Shown piece after piece: positions 16,550-24,829 of a stretch of 43,813 nt of DNA (its first letter is position 1; every line of letters begins with the position of its first letter). The translations under genes were made by a program, and so were the position numbers. Source of the DNA: SABI01 sp964453215. Its GTDB lineage: Bacteria; Spirochaetota; Spirochaetia; Sphaerochaetales; Sphaerochaetaceae. The notes under the pieces are model-generated. The model did no database searches. It was not told where the DNA came from and saw nothing but the letters and a program-made list of their open reading frames with translations. The stretch is taken from the NCBI GenBank assembly GCA_964453215.1, contig CAYVRR010000013.1:1-43813 (forward strand), given 5' to 3'.

Positions 16550-17617
16550 TCAGAAAGATCGTATAGGACGAACATAGTTTGTGTTACCTCGGCTCTTAAG
16601 AAATTGCTTTCCCCTGCAAAACCATTGTTCCCACACATCATAATAGTCAGCTTCAGTAGAGCTCCAGTACTGACTAACCTCATTAAAACCTCCTAGATCA
16701 TAGAGGTGTAGATTCTGATACAAGAGTTTTATTTCGTCCTTCGATGGCAGGAACCAATCATCATACCCCCCTTGTTCATATTGATCACATAACTTTGCAG
16801 CATAGTGCTCACTCGTGGTCGTATTTGCAGGTATGTGTGAAGTATATGCTCTACTTTCCATCGCATTAACTAATGCTGTGGTGTTTGCCTGACCACTTCC
16901 TATACCTGGTAGGGTTCCCACCACAACAGGAGTATTATCTGGTTCTTTTCGATAAAATCCAAATATATGGTTATGATTTGACTCACTAAGCTCAATATCT
17001 GATGTAGATGCCTCCAAATAGCGCCACCCATCAGAATAACTTAGTTTATCATAGAACACTAATCCATTAGCAGGACCCACCTCTCTTATTGCTATAGGGC
17101 CAAACCACGCTGCATATAAGACTTGATCGGTTGTTAAAGAAACTACTGTTGTTGATAAAACTTTAGTCCCTTTTCCACCTTCTTCTGTCCACCATCCTTC
17201 AAAAACATAGTCATTTCGAGTAACCTCTGGGAGTGTTCCATAAACTTGATCATATGTTACACTTCTATTTTCGACAGGTGGAGTAGAGCCCCCTTGAGAC
17301 TCAAAAGTTACTATATATCTGGTAGCAACCCATTTTGCATAAAGAGTTAGGTTTGAAACCACTACATCACTTGCAAATTCCCACTCATTAACACATTCAC
17401 TCTCTTTATACCAACTATCAAACGTATAACCTCTCTTTGTTGGATTGCTGATAGGTTTTATCACTTTTCCATTTTCTCGCACTGACTGGGAAACTATCTC
17501 ACTACCCCCATCAGTTTCAAAAGTGATTGAATACATTTGTGCTTGTTCAACACAACCAAGCAAACTTATAAAGAGGCAAGCAATACTAAACCCTATTGTT
17601 ATAGATTGTTTCTTCAT
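16550..17617 (-). CDS. Surface lipoprotein with InlB-type repeats and a DUF1566-like domain
   Basis: A signal peptide ends in the lipobox LLGC, so the mature protein should be lipid-anchored. Two repeats of the Listeria-Bacteroides (InlB B-repeat) type follow: 'YSITFETDGG' to 'LYAKW' and 'YIVTFESQGG' to 'LYAAW', about 65 residues each. The C-terminal 150 residues ('GYDDWFLPSKDEIKLLYQN', 'YWSSTEA', 'VRPIRSF') resemble the DUF1566/Lcl-type domain found on many extracytoplasmic proteins. Such proteins are often surface-exposed and may bind host or environmental ligands. The frame opens with TTG at 17620, but the ATG at 17615-17617 is correctly spaced from GGGGG. It appears to be a single-gene unit. 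Confidence 0.85.
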   Translation of the reverse strand: MKKQSITIGFSIACLFISLLGCVEQAQMYSITFETDGGSEIVSQSVRENGKVIKPISNPTKRGYTFDSWYKESECVNEWEFASDVVVSNLTLYAKWVATRYIVTFESQGGSTPPVENRSVTYDQVYGTLPEVTRNDYVFEGWWTEEGGKGTKVLSTTVVSLTTDQVLYAAWFGPIAIREVGPANGLVFYDKLSYSDGWRYLEASTSDIELSESNHNHIFGFYRKEPDNTPVVVGTLPGIGSGQANTTALVNAMESRAYTSHIPANTTTSEHYAAKLCDQYEQGGYDDWFLPSKDEIKLLYQNLHLYDLGGFNEVSQYWSSTEADYYDVWEQWFCRGKQFLKSRGNTNYVRPIRSF

Positions 17618-17992
17618 CAACTTCCCCCTGTTTTGAGGATGTATCCTTATTTAGGAATCACTGTTCATTCATGCAGGGTTCAGAGTTGAAGAAGCTTTTG
17701 TATTATTCCCTGCCTTCTCTAAGCGCAAGTGAATGTTTCTGTGAGCTCATCTGAATAAAAGGTATTTTCTATTAAGGGGCCATCAAGAAGTTGGGTGGGC
17801 TATAAATTATCGCCATAATCTAGCTTGGCTAGAAGCCTCTTTAAGTACATCGCACATGATGGGACAATTGTTGCAATATACCTTTCCTACCTTCACTATA
17901 GGTGAGTGTAGATCTTTTTACAACAATTATTAATTATTCATATAGATAAGAGAAGGGCTACCATAAGAGAATATTTTGATTGTTATTTCCTA
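17618..17992. other. 375-bp gene-free stretch
   Basis: No credible reading frame, tRNA, strong promoter or terminator is visible here. The part nearest 17618-17640 holds the ribosome site of the InlB-repeat lipoprotein gene, whose promoter must lie within this stretch. The rest is ordinary AT-rich sequence with no clear repeats. Confidence 0.6.
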
Positions 17993-18868
17993 TCAGGTAA
18001 GTTCAAGGATCTTATAGTAGACCTCATGCTCTTCAACGAAATCATGAATGAGTCCATCGTCTTTCAAGGATTGTAAGGCTAGAAGTATTCGCTCTTGTTC
18101 AAAGGAAGTAATTGTGACTAAATCAACCTCTTTTTTGCTCCCCTCTTGGGTGAGAATAAAAAGAAGCGTTGATCTAATTTGTCGATGAGAGTTTTCAAAT
18201 GGGGTCTGCTTTGTATAATGGGAAGATCTTCTGTTTGAAACAACTCCCTCTTTTTTTAAATGCACCCCATAGTCCATAAGAGCATAATACCAATTTCTTA
18301 CATCAATTTGCATCTCAACAAGGGGCAATAAAATCTCTTTAATCTCTTTATCATGAACTTTAAGGGCTGAGTTAAAAAAGTGGTGAATAATAATTCGCCT
18401 TATATTTGTTTCAAGATAGATAGATTTTTCTCCATAAGCAAAGGATCTAATTGCAGCGGCTGTGGCAGGACCTATCATGGGAAAAGTTAATAGAATTGAC
18501 TCATCATTTGGAAGAGTATAATTAAATTGTGCACTCTTAATAGCAATTTGTTGCAATGCTTTTGCCCTCCTATTATATCCAAGTCCTTTCCAAGCATATA
18601 ATACATCTGTTAAAGATGACTGAGCGAGATCTTTTAAGGTAGGCCATGTATCTAAAAATAGATGATATTTGGGGACAACCCTCTCTGTTTGGGTTTGTTG
18701 AAGCATTAATTCAGAAAGAAGAATATGATAAGCATCTTGTGTTTCTCTCCACACAAAATCTCTTTTATGGTGATGATACCAATCCCATATAAAAGTAGAA
18801 AAAGAGTGTAGGAAACCTCTTTTTTCCCCTTTGTTGAGTCTATTAAAATCAATTGTTTGAAAATGCAT
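17993..18868 (-). CDS. HhH-GPD DNA glycosylase of the MutY/Nth superfamily, without Fe-S cluster
   Basis: The protein keeps the MutY-like base-excision core: 'LLSELMLQQTQTERV' with a Glu at the MutY catalytic position, 'AWKGLGYNRRAKAL', and the helix-hairpin-helix 'FPMIGPATAAAI'. Two features differ from standard MutY. The catalytic Asp that follows the hairpin is Glu in 'YLETNIRR', and the four cysteines of the C-terminal [4Fe-4S] loop are missing: the region reads 'DYGVHLKKEGVVSNRRSS' with no Cys. There is no NUDIX-like MutT domain, so the length is 291 against about 350. I believe a clade with this 'ETNIRR' form exists and is often annotated as adenine glycosylase; substrate preference is uncertain. 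The ATG at 18868 is used; a GTG three codons earlier is possible. It lies 15 bp after the AI-2E family gene. Confidence 0.82.
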   Translation of the reverse strand: MHFQTIDFNRLNKGEKRGFLHSFSTFIWDWYHHHKRDFVWRETQDAYHILLSELMLQQTQTERVVPKYHLFLDTWPTLKDLAQSSLTDVLYAWKGLGYNRRAKALQQIAIKSAQFNYTLPNDESILLTFPMIGPATAAAIRSFAYGEKSIYLETNIRRIIIHHFFNSALKVHDKEIKEILLPLVEMQIDVRNWYYALMDYGVHLKKEGVVSNRRSSHYTKQTPFENSHRQIRSTLLFILTQEGSKKEVDLVTITSFEQERILLALQSLKDDGLIHDFVEEHEVYYKILELT

Positions 18869-18883
18869 CTTTATCACTCATAG

Positions 18884-20050
18884 CTACAGTTTATTATCTT
18901 GATGTATTGAATTATTCTTATTTCTCGCCTCTTTCCTTTTTTCTCTCTCTTCTTGCCGTCGTGCCTTCTCTTTATTTCTTTTTTGTTCTTGAGCCAGGAC
19001 TTTCCTATAGGAGCTTCCACTACCAACTAAGACGGCAAAGGGTTTAAGAGCTTTTACATTAGCAAATAGAATTTGAAGAATACTCATAATTGGAACAGCT
19101 AAGAACATTCCAGCAATACCCCAAATATAGCCCCAGAGACTTAAAGATGTAAGAATAATGAATGGAGAGAGATTAAGTTGAATTCCTTGTATCCTTGGGT
19201 CAAGTATATTACCCAACACCATCTGAATAGAAATCATTAAAATTGCTACATAGAGAATATTTGCCCAGTTAGGGAAGAATTGAAGCAATGCCATAACAAG
19301 GGTCATCGATGTAATAATAATCGAACCAATGCTCGGGATAAAGTTGAAAATAAATGCAAGAACACCCCAAATAAGGGCAAAGTCGAGTCCTGTTGCTAAA
19401 CATGAAAGATAAAATAAAATACCTGTAGCAACACTAATTAGTGCTTTTAGTAACAAGTAGCGAGAGATTTGCCTATTTACTCGTTCAAACATCACAGCAA
19501 CTCTCATCCCCTTTCCATTAGGAATGGCAACCTTAAGTTTTGGAATAAGAGATTGCCTTTCTAAAAGTAAAAACAGGACAAATATGTAAATAAGTGCTGC
19601 ATGAGAAACTATAGAAATTGCCCTCCCTGAAACATTGGAGAGGGATGTGAGGATAATCCCAGCCCAATCAAAATTTAAAATTGAGAGGAAACTTGTTCCA
19701 GATTCTAAATCAAGCTTTTCAGCTAACCACGTATCGATAACACTAAAACGCTTAATATACATGGGAAGACGTTGAACAAGGCGATCAACAGAGAAAAAGA
19801 AAAACCAAGCTGCAAAAGAAAACGCTAACAACAAAAGCACCATCACAATAATAACACCAAGGTAGCGAGGTATTTTTAATTTCTCCATTCTATTTAACAT
19901 AGGATTAAATAGTAAGAAAATAAAAAATGAGATAAATAAAGGGAGTAAAACAGATGCTGCTAATTTAAATACAGCAAGAGTGAGGATGATTGCAATAACA
20001 TAAAGAGCTGTTTTCTTCCCATCTTTAGTAATTTGTGGTTTTTCTACCAT
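18884..20050 (-). CDS. AI-2E family transporter (PerM/TqsA-like)
   Basis: This 388-residue inner-membrane protein has about eight hydrophobic segments and the family's conserved middle region: 'LLKALISVATGILFYL', 'GLDFALIWGVLAFIFNFIPSIGSII' (given here as the signature ending FNFIPSIGS), and 'DPRIQGIQLNLSPFIIL'. The C-terminal 50 residues are strongly charged (Arg/Lys/Glu) and cytoplasmic. Members export various small molecules or ions; the AI-2 label is historical. The frame extends 23 codons upstream, overlapping trmJ, but the ATG at 20048-20050 fits the family. There is no ribosome site; a promoter whose start point falls on this ATG suggests a leaderless message. The MutY-like gene follows at 15 bp. 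Confidence 0.88.
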   Translation of the reverse strand: MVEKPQITKDGKKTALYVIAIILTLAVFKLAASVLLPLFISFFIFLLFNPMLNRMEKLKIPRYLGVIIVMVLLLLAFSFAAWFFFFSVDRLVQRLPMYIKRFSVIDTWLAEKLDLESGTSFLSILNFDWAGIILTSLSNVSGRAISIVSHAALIYIFVLFLLLERQSLIPKLKVAIPNGKGMRVAVMFERVNRQISRYLLLKALISVATGILFYLSCLATGLDFALIWGVLAFIFNFIPSIGSIIITSMTLVMALLQFFPNWANILYVAILMISIQMVLGNILDPRIQGIQLNLSPFIILTSLSLWGYIWGIAGMFLAVPIMSILQILFANVKALKPFAVLVGSGSSYRKVLAQEQKRNKEKARRQEEREKRKEARNKNNSIHQDNKL

Positions 20051-20056
20051 GACAGT

Positions 20057-20085
20057 ACTATATGACAGCTTGGAAAAGTACGCAA
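20057..20085 (-). promoter_or_regulatory. Candidate leaderless promoter for the AI-2E family gene
   Basis: On the minus strand, TTGCGT (20080-20085) and TATAGT (20057-20062) are 17 bp apart. Six bases separate the -10 box from the ATG at 20050, so transcription should start at or next to the first coding base. No Shine-Dalgarno sequence exists in this gap. Confidence 0.4.
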
Positions 20086-20106
20086 TATCTGTTATCCCTT
20101 TATAGT

Positions 20107-20835
20107 ATGGAACAGACAAAAGAGTTAGACCAAATAGAGATCATTTTAGTTGAACCACAAGATAGTGCAAATATAGGGTCAACATGCCGAGCTATGAAGA
20201 CGATGGGGATAACTCACCTCACTATTATTGGCAATAAAACATACGATGAAGAAAGAATAAAGACATTAGCAGTTCATGCTTTTGACCTCTATACAAATCA
20301 TAAAAGATGTACAAGTTTAGAAGAAGCAACTGTGGATAGCATCCTTGTAGTGGGAGCTTCTAGAAGAAGGGGGAAAAAAAGGAAATACTTTTCCCTCTTT
20401 CCAGAACAACTTGCTGAAAGAATTAATCAAACAGGAGATGGAAAGAAATCAATTGTATTTGGTAGGGAAGCAGATGGCTTAACTGATAAAGAGCTCAACC
20501 TTTGTCACCTTGGAGTCAATATCCCAAGTGTTTCTTCTGCAATGGGATCTTTAAACCTTTCTCAAGCTGTTCAGGTAATCACCTATACGCTCTATAAGAA
20601 CTTACAAGCAACAAAAGGGTTTGAACAAATTACAAATGAGAGAGTGCATCAGCTCAGTGATTCGATGACTGCCTCTTTAGAAGCAATAGGCTATTATAAA
20701 GGGATGGAAAAAGATGATGTGAATAGGTTTTTCACAGATATCTTAGCACGAGCAACATTAAGTGAAAAAGAAGCAAGTAAATTTGAGAAGATGTTTAAGA
20801 AAATAGCTAAGATAAAAATTCATAAAGAGATCTAA
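20107..20835 (+). CDS. trmJ: tRNA (cytidine/uridine-2'-O-)-methyltransferase TrmJ-like (SPOUT family)
   Basis: TrmJ methylates the ribose of nucleotide 32 in the anticodon loop of several tRNAs. The 242-residue protein shows the SPOUT knot signatures: 'IILVEPQDSANIGSTCRAMKTMG' (motif 1, with NIGSTCRAM), 'IVFGREADGLTDKEL' (motif 2) and 'NIPSVSSAMGSLNLSQAVQV' (motif 3, with SLNLSQAV). The frame could open at 20062, but the ATG at 20107 gives the family's usual short lead. No ribosome site is evident. It is divergent from the AI-2E gene and is followed by a glycerophosphodiesterase gene 13 bp on. Assignment within the TrmJ/TrmH-like group is strong but not absolute. Confidence 0.9.
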   Translation: MEQTKELDQIEIILVEPQDSANIGSTCRAMKTMGITHLTIIGNKTYDEERIKTLAVHAFDLYTNHKRCTSLEEATVDSILVVGASRRRGKKRKYFSLFPEQLAERINQTGDGKKSIVFGREADGLTDKELNLCHLGVNIPSVSSAMGSLNLSQAVQVITYTLYKNLQATKGFEQITNERVHQLSDSMTASLEAIGYYKGMEKDDVNRFFTDILARATLSEKEASKFEKMFKKIAKIKIHKEI

Positions 20836-20848
20836 GGAGTATAAGAGC

Positions 20849-21655
20849 ATGGCTGAACCGTTTTTAACCCCCCTACCACGAGTTGTTGCCCACCGAGGGG
20901 ACTCTCATGCATTTCCAGAGAATACCCTTGAAGCTTTTATCTCTGCCTCTAATATGGGAATCGATGTCATTGAAACAGATGTTCATCTCACCAAGGATGG
21001 TGAAGTTGTAATATGGCACGATGACTCTTTAGAAAGAAATACGGACGGAAGTGGTTTAGTTGAACACTTTACCCTCTCTGAATTAAAAAAACTTGATGCA
21101 GGGTATACTTTTACTAAAGATGGGGGGAAAACATACCCTTTTAGAAATAAAGGGGTAAAGATGATTACCTTACATGAAGCACTAAAGGCGTGCCCAAACC
21201 AACGCTTTAATGTCGATTTAAAAAGTAAGGATCCCAACATAGTAACAGCTTTTACACATGTTATTGAAAATAATAGTGCACAAGAGAGAGTGCTTTGTGC
21301 CTCTTTTCACTTATCTCATCTTAAAAGAATGAGAGCAAAATACCCCTCTATTCTCACAAGTGTTACCACGATAGAGGTACTTGGGTATTTAGGACTACAA
21401 AAACTCAACCTACTTCCTAAGCAACTTAAACTAGATAGAACTCTTGTTTTTCAAGTCCCTGTTTCACAATGGAATATTAAAGTAATAACTCCTCAGTTTA
21501 TTGAAGAATTTCATAAAAGAGGGGCTGTTATTATGGTGTGGACAATAAATGATGAGAAAGAGATGCATCGACTCTATGATATGGGAGTCGATGCTATTAT
21601 GAGTGATAACGCAGCGTTGGTACGAGAAGTTGCACTCTCTAAAAACCTCTTATAG
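20849..21655 (+). CDS. Glycerophosphodiester phosphodiesterase (GDPD family)
   Basis: The enzyme cleaves deacylated phospholipids to glycerol 3-phosphate and an alcohol. The 268 residues form the GDPD TIM barrel with the full catalytic set: 'VVAHRGDSHAFPENT' (His and Glu), 'IETDVHLTKDGEVVIWHD' (Glu, Asp, His) and 'FNVDLKS'. No signal peptide is present, so it is the cytoplasmic (UgpQ-like) type rather than a secreted GlpQ. AAGGAG is placed nine bases before the ATG. It shares a message with trmJ, and its last six bases overlap the end of convergent nagB. Confidence 0.92.
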   Translation: MAEPFLTPLPRVVAHRGDSHAFPENTLEAFISASNMGIDVIETDVHLTKDGEVVIWHDDSLERNTDGSGLVEHFTLSELKKLDAGYTFTKDGGKTYPFRNKGVKMITLHEALKACPNQRFNVDLKSKDPNIVTAFTHVIENNSAQERVLCASFHLSHLKRMRAKYPSILTSVTTIEVLGYLGLQKLNLLPKQLKLDRTLVFQVPVSQWNIKVITPQFIEEFHKRGAVIMVWTINDEKEMHRLYDMGVDAIMSDNAALVREVALSKNLL

Positions 21656-22444
21656 AATTTGAGACGCTTCAATGTCTTTAAAGTATTTATATGTTCCTAC
21701 CTTTAATTCTGCTGTTGCATCTTCATCACACACAACAATTGCTTTAGGATGGTTTTGTAGTGCACTACATGTGTGTGTATGTGAAATAGGCCCCTCTATT
21801 GTTGCCCAAAGTGCTCGAGCTTTAGCATATCCATTTATAAGAACAATTACCTCTTTTGCATCAAGGATAGTCTTTACTCCAACTGTTACTGCATAGGATG
21901 GAACTCGTGAGATATCATTACCAAAGAAACGGGAATTAGCTACCTTTGTATCGTGTGTTAAACTTTTAATTCGAGTTCGAGAGGAGAGAGATGAGAAAGG
22001 CTCATTAAAAGCAATATGACCATCTGTTCCAACTCCACCTAAAAATAAGTCAATTCCACCATATGAAGCAATCTTTTGTTCATATTCAGCACTCATCTTT
22101 TCAAGGTCTGCTGCGTTTCCATCAGGAATATGTACATTCTCTTTAGGGATATCGACATGAGAGAAAAGATTATCCCACATGAAGGTGTGATAACTTTGAG
22201 GATGATCTTCAGATATTCCAATATATTCATCCATGTTAAAGGTAACAACATGCTTAAAACTTAGCTCTCCGTGTTGATGCATACGAATAAGTTCTTTATA
22301 CACCCCTATTGGACTTGAGCCTGTTGGCAGGCCTAATACAAATTGTTTTTTCCCGTGAGCTAAGCTTGTATTAATCGAATCAGCAATATATTTTGCTGTC
22401 CACTCTGACATTTTCTTATAATTTTCTTGAATAATTACTCTCAT
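21650..22444 (-). CDS. nagB: Glucosamine-6-phosphate deaminase NagB
   Basis: NagB converts glucosamine 6-phosphate to fructose 6-phosphate and ammonia, connecting amino-sugar use to glycolysis. The 264-residue protein has the expected motifs: 'LGLPTGSSPIGVYKEL' (phosphate loop), 'NMDEYIGI' with the proton-acceptor Asp, and 'GGVGTDGHIAFNEP' with the catalytic His and Glu. The frame extends 21 codons upstream, but GGAGGG immediately precedes the ATG at 22442-22444. It follows mnmA by 63 bp on the same strand and may be read through from it. No nagA or PTS gene is nearby. Length is typical. Confidence 0.96.
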   Translation of the reverse strand: MRVIIQENYKKMSEWTAKYIADSINTSLAHGKKQFVLGLPTGSSPIGVYKELIRMHQHGELSFKHVVTFNMDEYIGISEDHPQSYHTFMWDNLFSHVDIPKENVHIPDGNAADLEKMSAEYEQKIASYGGIDLFLGGVGTDGHIAFNEPFSSLSSRTRIKSLTHDTKVANSRFFGNDISRVPSYAVTVGVKTILDAKEVIVLINGYAKARALWATIEGPISHTHTCSALQNHPKAIVVCDEDATAELKVGTYKYFKDIEASQIL

Positions 22445-22507
22445 TTTCCCTCCAGTGTAGTATCCTATATGTGATTTAATCACAACAAGGAGCATCATGC
22501 AAGGCAC

Positions 22508-23572
22508 TTACTCTATGATAGCTCCACCTAATACAATTTTTTCATGTGTGTAAAAGACAACTGACTGCCCACTTGTAATTGCCATTTGGGGCTCTTTGAA
22601 TGTAACTAAAACACGATCATTTTCAATCTTTTCTATTGTGGCAGCTTTTCCAGCTGAAGTAGAACGAATCTTTGCTATCACTTCTAATGGTTCTCTTAAA
22701 GTCTCTATCGCCATCCAAGAGGGGCTATGAGCAATAAGGGAGTGGGTATAGGTTTCTTCTTCATATCCTACAGTTACTGTGTTAGATGAAGAATCAAGAC
22801 TAATTACATACAGGGGGGCATCTGCAGAAACACCGAGCCCTTTCCTTTGTCCAATCGTGTAGTGCCAGTACCCTTTGTGTACTCCTAACACTTTTCCACT
22901 CCATGAGACAATCTTTCCCTCTCTATCTGGCCAATCTATAAGGTCAGTGTAATGTCCACTATAGAAATCTTGGCTCTCTTTCTTTTCAGAGCCAAAGAAC
23001 CCATGCTTGAGGCCGATTTCTTTACTTTGTACCTTAGTCATCCCCCCTAATGGGAATATAATATGAGCGAGTTGATCTTGTCTGAGTCGATAAAGAAAAT
23101 AGCTTTGATCTTTTTTTTGATCATCTGCTGCAGCTAATGCAAAACGATTATTATATTCTACAACTTTTACATAATGGCCTGTAGCATAGGCATCAAATTC
23201 AATATTGCTTAACCTTGCCCCATCTAATAAAGCTCCAAATTTAATGTAGGAATTGCACCAGATGCAGGGGTTGGGAGTTCTCCCCCCCTTATACTCATCT
23301 ATAAAATTATCTAACACATATTTTTCATACTGAAGAGAGCAATCTATTACATGAAATGGAATATCTAGTTTTCTACATACTTCCCTCGCCTCTTTAATGG
23401 TGGCTTCTTCATTCGGACCAAAACATGCTGTGCCGCTCATATGACTCGTGATAGGATTATTACTATTATAGAGGGACATGGTAGCTCCTATCACTTCATG
23501 TCCTTGTTGCTGTAGTAAAAGAGCTGCTGCTGAAGAATCAATTCCTCCACTCATTCCTACTAATATCTTCAT
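22508..23572 (-). CDS. mnmA: tRNA 2-thiouridylase MnmA
   Basis: MnmA puts sulfur on uridine 34 of tRNAs for Lys, Glu and Gln. The 354-residue protein shows the PP-loop 'GMSGGIDSSAAA' (residues 6-17), the cysteine-bearing 'TPNPCIWCNSYIKFG', 'KDQSYFLYRL' and 'HYTIGQRKGLGV'. An unusual point is the region of the second catalytic cysteine (E. coli Cys199, in 'GICFIG'), which here reads 'ESQDFYSGHY' and contains no Cys; all cysteines lie in the first third of the protein. The frame runs back through the tRNA-Asp gene, but the true start is the ATG at 23570-23572 after AAGGAA. It probably shares the tRNA-Asp promoter, being 67 bp downstream of that tRNA. Confidence 0.92.
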   Translation of the reverse strand: MKILVGMSGGIDSSAAALLLQQQGHEVIGATMSLYNSNNPITSHMSGTACFGPNEEATIKEAREVCRKLDIPFHVIDCSLQYEKYVLDNFIDEYKGGRTPNPCIWCNSYIKFGALLDGARLSNIEFDAYATGHYVKVVEYNNRFALAAADDQKKDQSYFLYRLRQDQLAHIIFPLGGMTKVQSKEIGLKHGFFGSEKKESQDFYSGHYTDLIDWPDREGKIVSWSGKVLGVHKGYWHYTIGQRKGLGVSADAPLYVISLDSSSNTVTVGYEEETYTHSLIAHSPSWMAIETLREPLEVIAKIRSTSAGKAATIEKIENDRVLVTFKEPQMAITSGQSVVFYTHEKIVLGGAIIE

Positions 23573-23639
23573 ATATATTTCCTTATTTCCTAAAAAGTAA
23601 AAAAAAACTACCCCAGGAATTACCCCAGAGCAGTTTAGG

Positions 23640-23713
23640 CGAGAGTGACGGGACTCGAACCCGCGATCTACGGCGTGACAGGCCGTCGCGATAACCAACT
23701 TCGCTACACCCTC
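23640..23713 (-). tRNA. tRNA-Asp (anticodon GTC)
   Basis: The 74-nt minus-strand cloverleaf has acceptor stem GAGGGTG/CACTCTC, anticodon stem ACGGC/GCCGT around CTGTCAC (anticodon GTC), and a T-arm with TTCGAGT. The discriminator base is G, as expected for Asp. The next bases are CCT, so the CCA end is not encoded. Confidence 0.96.
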
Positions 23714-23730
23714 GTGAGTAGCATGGAGAA

Positions 23731-23757
23731 ATTACACCGAACACAGATTTTTGTCAA
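23731..23757 (-). promoter_or_regulatory. Promoter of tRNA-Asp (and probably mnmA)
   Basis: A consensus TTGACA (23752-23757) precedes TGTAAT (23731-23736, 5 of 6 consensus) on the minus strand. The 15-bp spacing is shorter than the ideal 17. Transcription would begin about 10 nt ahead of the tRNA 5' end. Confidence 0.45.
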
Positions 23758-23830
23758 TACCCTTATCTATCTTTTCTATTTTTTTGAGCCTCAATGTTAA
23801 TCTTACACTTAGTCGATTTTTGTAAAGTTA

Positions 23831-23860
23831 TTGCCAATTGTTATCCCTTATGTCTATACT
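23831..23860 (+). promoter_or_regulatory. Promoter of the PAP2 phosphatase gene
   Basis: TTGCCA (23831-23836) and TATACT (23855-23860) are spaced by 18 bp. The start point would lie about 15 nt before the ATG at 23883, leaving room for the AGGAGG ribosome site, and it rules out the longer frame from 23838. Confidence 0.55.
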
Positions 23861-23882
23861 AGAAAAATCAGGAGGATATACT

Positions 23883-24770
23883 ATGCAAATAGCTATCATG
23901 GAATTCTTTCAATCAATTGCCTCCCCTATGCTAGATAATTTTATGAAAATTATAACGATGCTTGGTGAAGAGACAATTTTTATTGTAGTTGTAGCTTATT
24001 TTGTCTGGAACGTTTCTAAAAAGAGAGGATTTGCAATATTCTCATCTCTTGCCTTTACAATGGTAACTATGGGGGTGATGAAAGCTGTAATAAAAGCTCC
24101 TCGTCCTTTCCAGGTTCTTGATGAAATTAAGGGGAAAAGAGTTGAAACTGCAACAGGGTACTCATTTCCTTCAGGTCATACAACTGGTGCTTCTTCTTTT
24201 TATTTCTCTTTAGCCTACACATACAAAAAAAGGGCTATATCTATACTCTGTGCCCTTGCAATATTCTTTGTTGCCCTCTCTAGGATGTATTTAGGGGTTC
24301 ACTGGCCAATTGATGTATTTGCAGGTCTTGCACTTGGTATTGGTGGAACGGCATATCTTTATCCAAAATTTGAAAACTTGTATGAGAACAAAGAGAAGCT
24401 AATCACATTTACTTTGATAGCGGGAGTTATCAGCACATTGGTAGGTATTCTTTTTGTATTCACCATAGAAGGTGGTATCAGTGATGCTGTGGGGTACACT
24501 GATGTGATGAAGTTATTAAGTTTGCTAGGGGGTGGGTATGTAGGATTTAGCTTAGCTCAAAAATATCTTGATTACAAAACAGATGGGCCAAGGAATAAAA
24601 CGATTACCCGCTTTATCATTGGTTTAATTCTTATTATAGCAATTCAAGGGGCAAAAGCTGTTTTACCAGATCATATGGCAATTGGATTTTTACGCTACTT
24701 TCTAACAGGGTTTTGGATAACCTATCTATATCCATTAATTGGAGTGAAGATAAAGCTTTTTTCATTATAA
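23883..24770 (+). CDS. PAP2-family membrane phosphatase
   Basis: The 295-residue inner-membrane protein has the three PAP2 motifs in order: 'KAVIKAPRP' (KxxxxxxRP), 'SFPSGHTTGA' with the catalytic His, and 'SRMYLGVHWPIDVFAG' with the nucleophile His and its Asp. Members dephosphorylate lipid phosphates such as undecaprenyl diphosphate or phosphatidate at the outer face of the membrane. About 100 extra residues after the core form further membrane segments, as in the longer PAP2 proteins of spirochaetes and clostridia. AGGAGG is seven bases ahead of the ATG chosen. It is a single-gene unit with its own promoter and terminator. The exact substrate is not known. Confidence 0.93.
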   Translation: MQIAIMEFFQSIASPMLDNFMKIITMLGEETIFIVVVAYFVWNVSKKRGFAIFSSLAFTMVTMGVMKAVIKAPRPFQVLDEIKGKRVETATGYSFPSGHTTGASSFYFSLAYTYKKRAISILCALAIFFVALSRMYLGVHWPIDVFAGLALGIGGTAYLYPKFENLYENKEKLITFTLIAGVISTLVGILFVFTIEGGISDAVGYTDVMKLLSLLGGGYVGFSLAQKYLDYKTDGPRNKTITRFIIGLILIIAIQGAKAVLPDHMAIGFLRYFLTGFWITYLYPLIGVKIKLFSL

Positions 24771-24791
24771 AAGAGCAATCTCATTAATAAG

Positions 24792-24818
24792 TGGGGGGAT
24801 ATTCCCCCCATTTCTTTT
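24792..24818 (+). terminator. Rho-independent terminator of the PAP2 gene
   Basis: TGGGGGG (24792-24798), loop ATATT, and CCCCCCA (24804-24810) give a perfect 7-bp G/C stem followed by TTTCTTTT. It is the best intrinsic terminator in the window. On the opposite strand it lacks a comparable T-run, though it might also slow transcription leaving topA. Confidence 0.9.
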
Positions 24819-24829
24819 GGTTAATTAGC

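Noticed and set aside
23573..23698. 42-codon N-terminal extension of MnmA reaching into the tRNA-Asp gene
   Set aside because: The extension is translated tRNA sequence on the same strand. The PP-loop start 'MKILVGMSGG' at 23572 has a proper ribosome site and matches the family.
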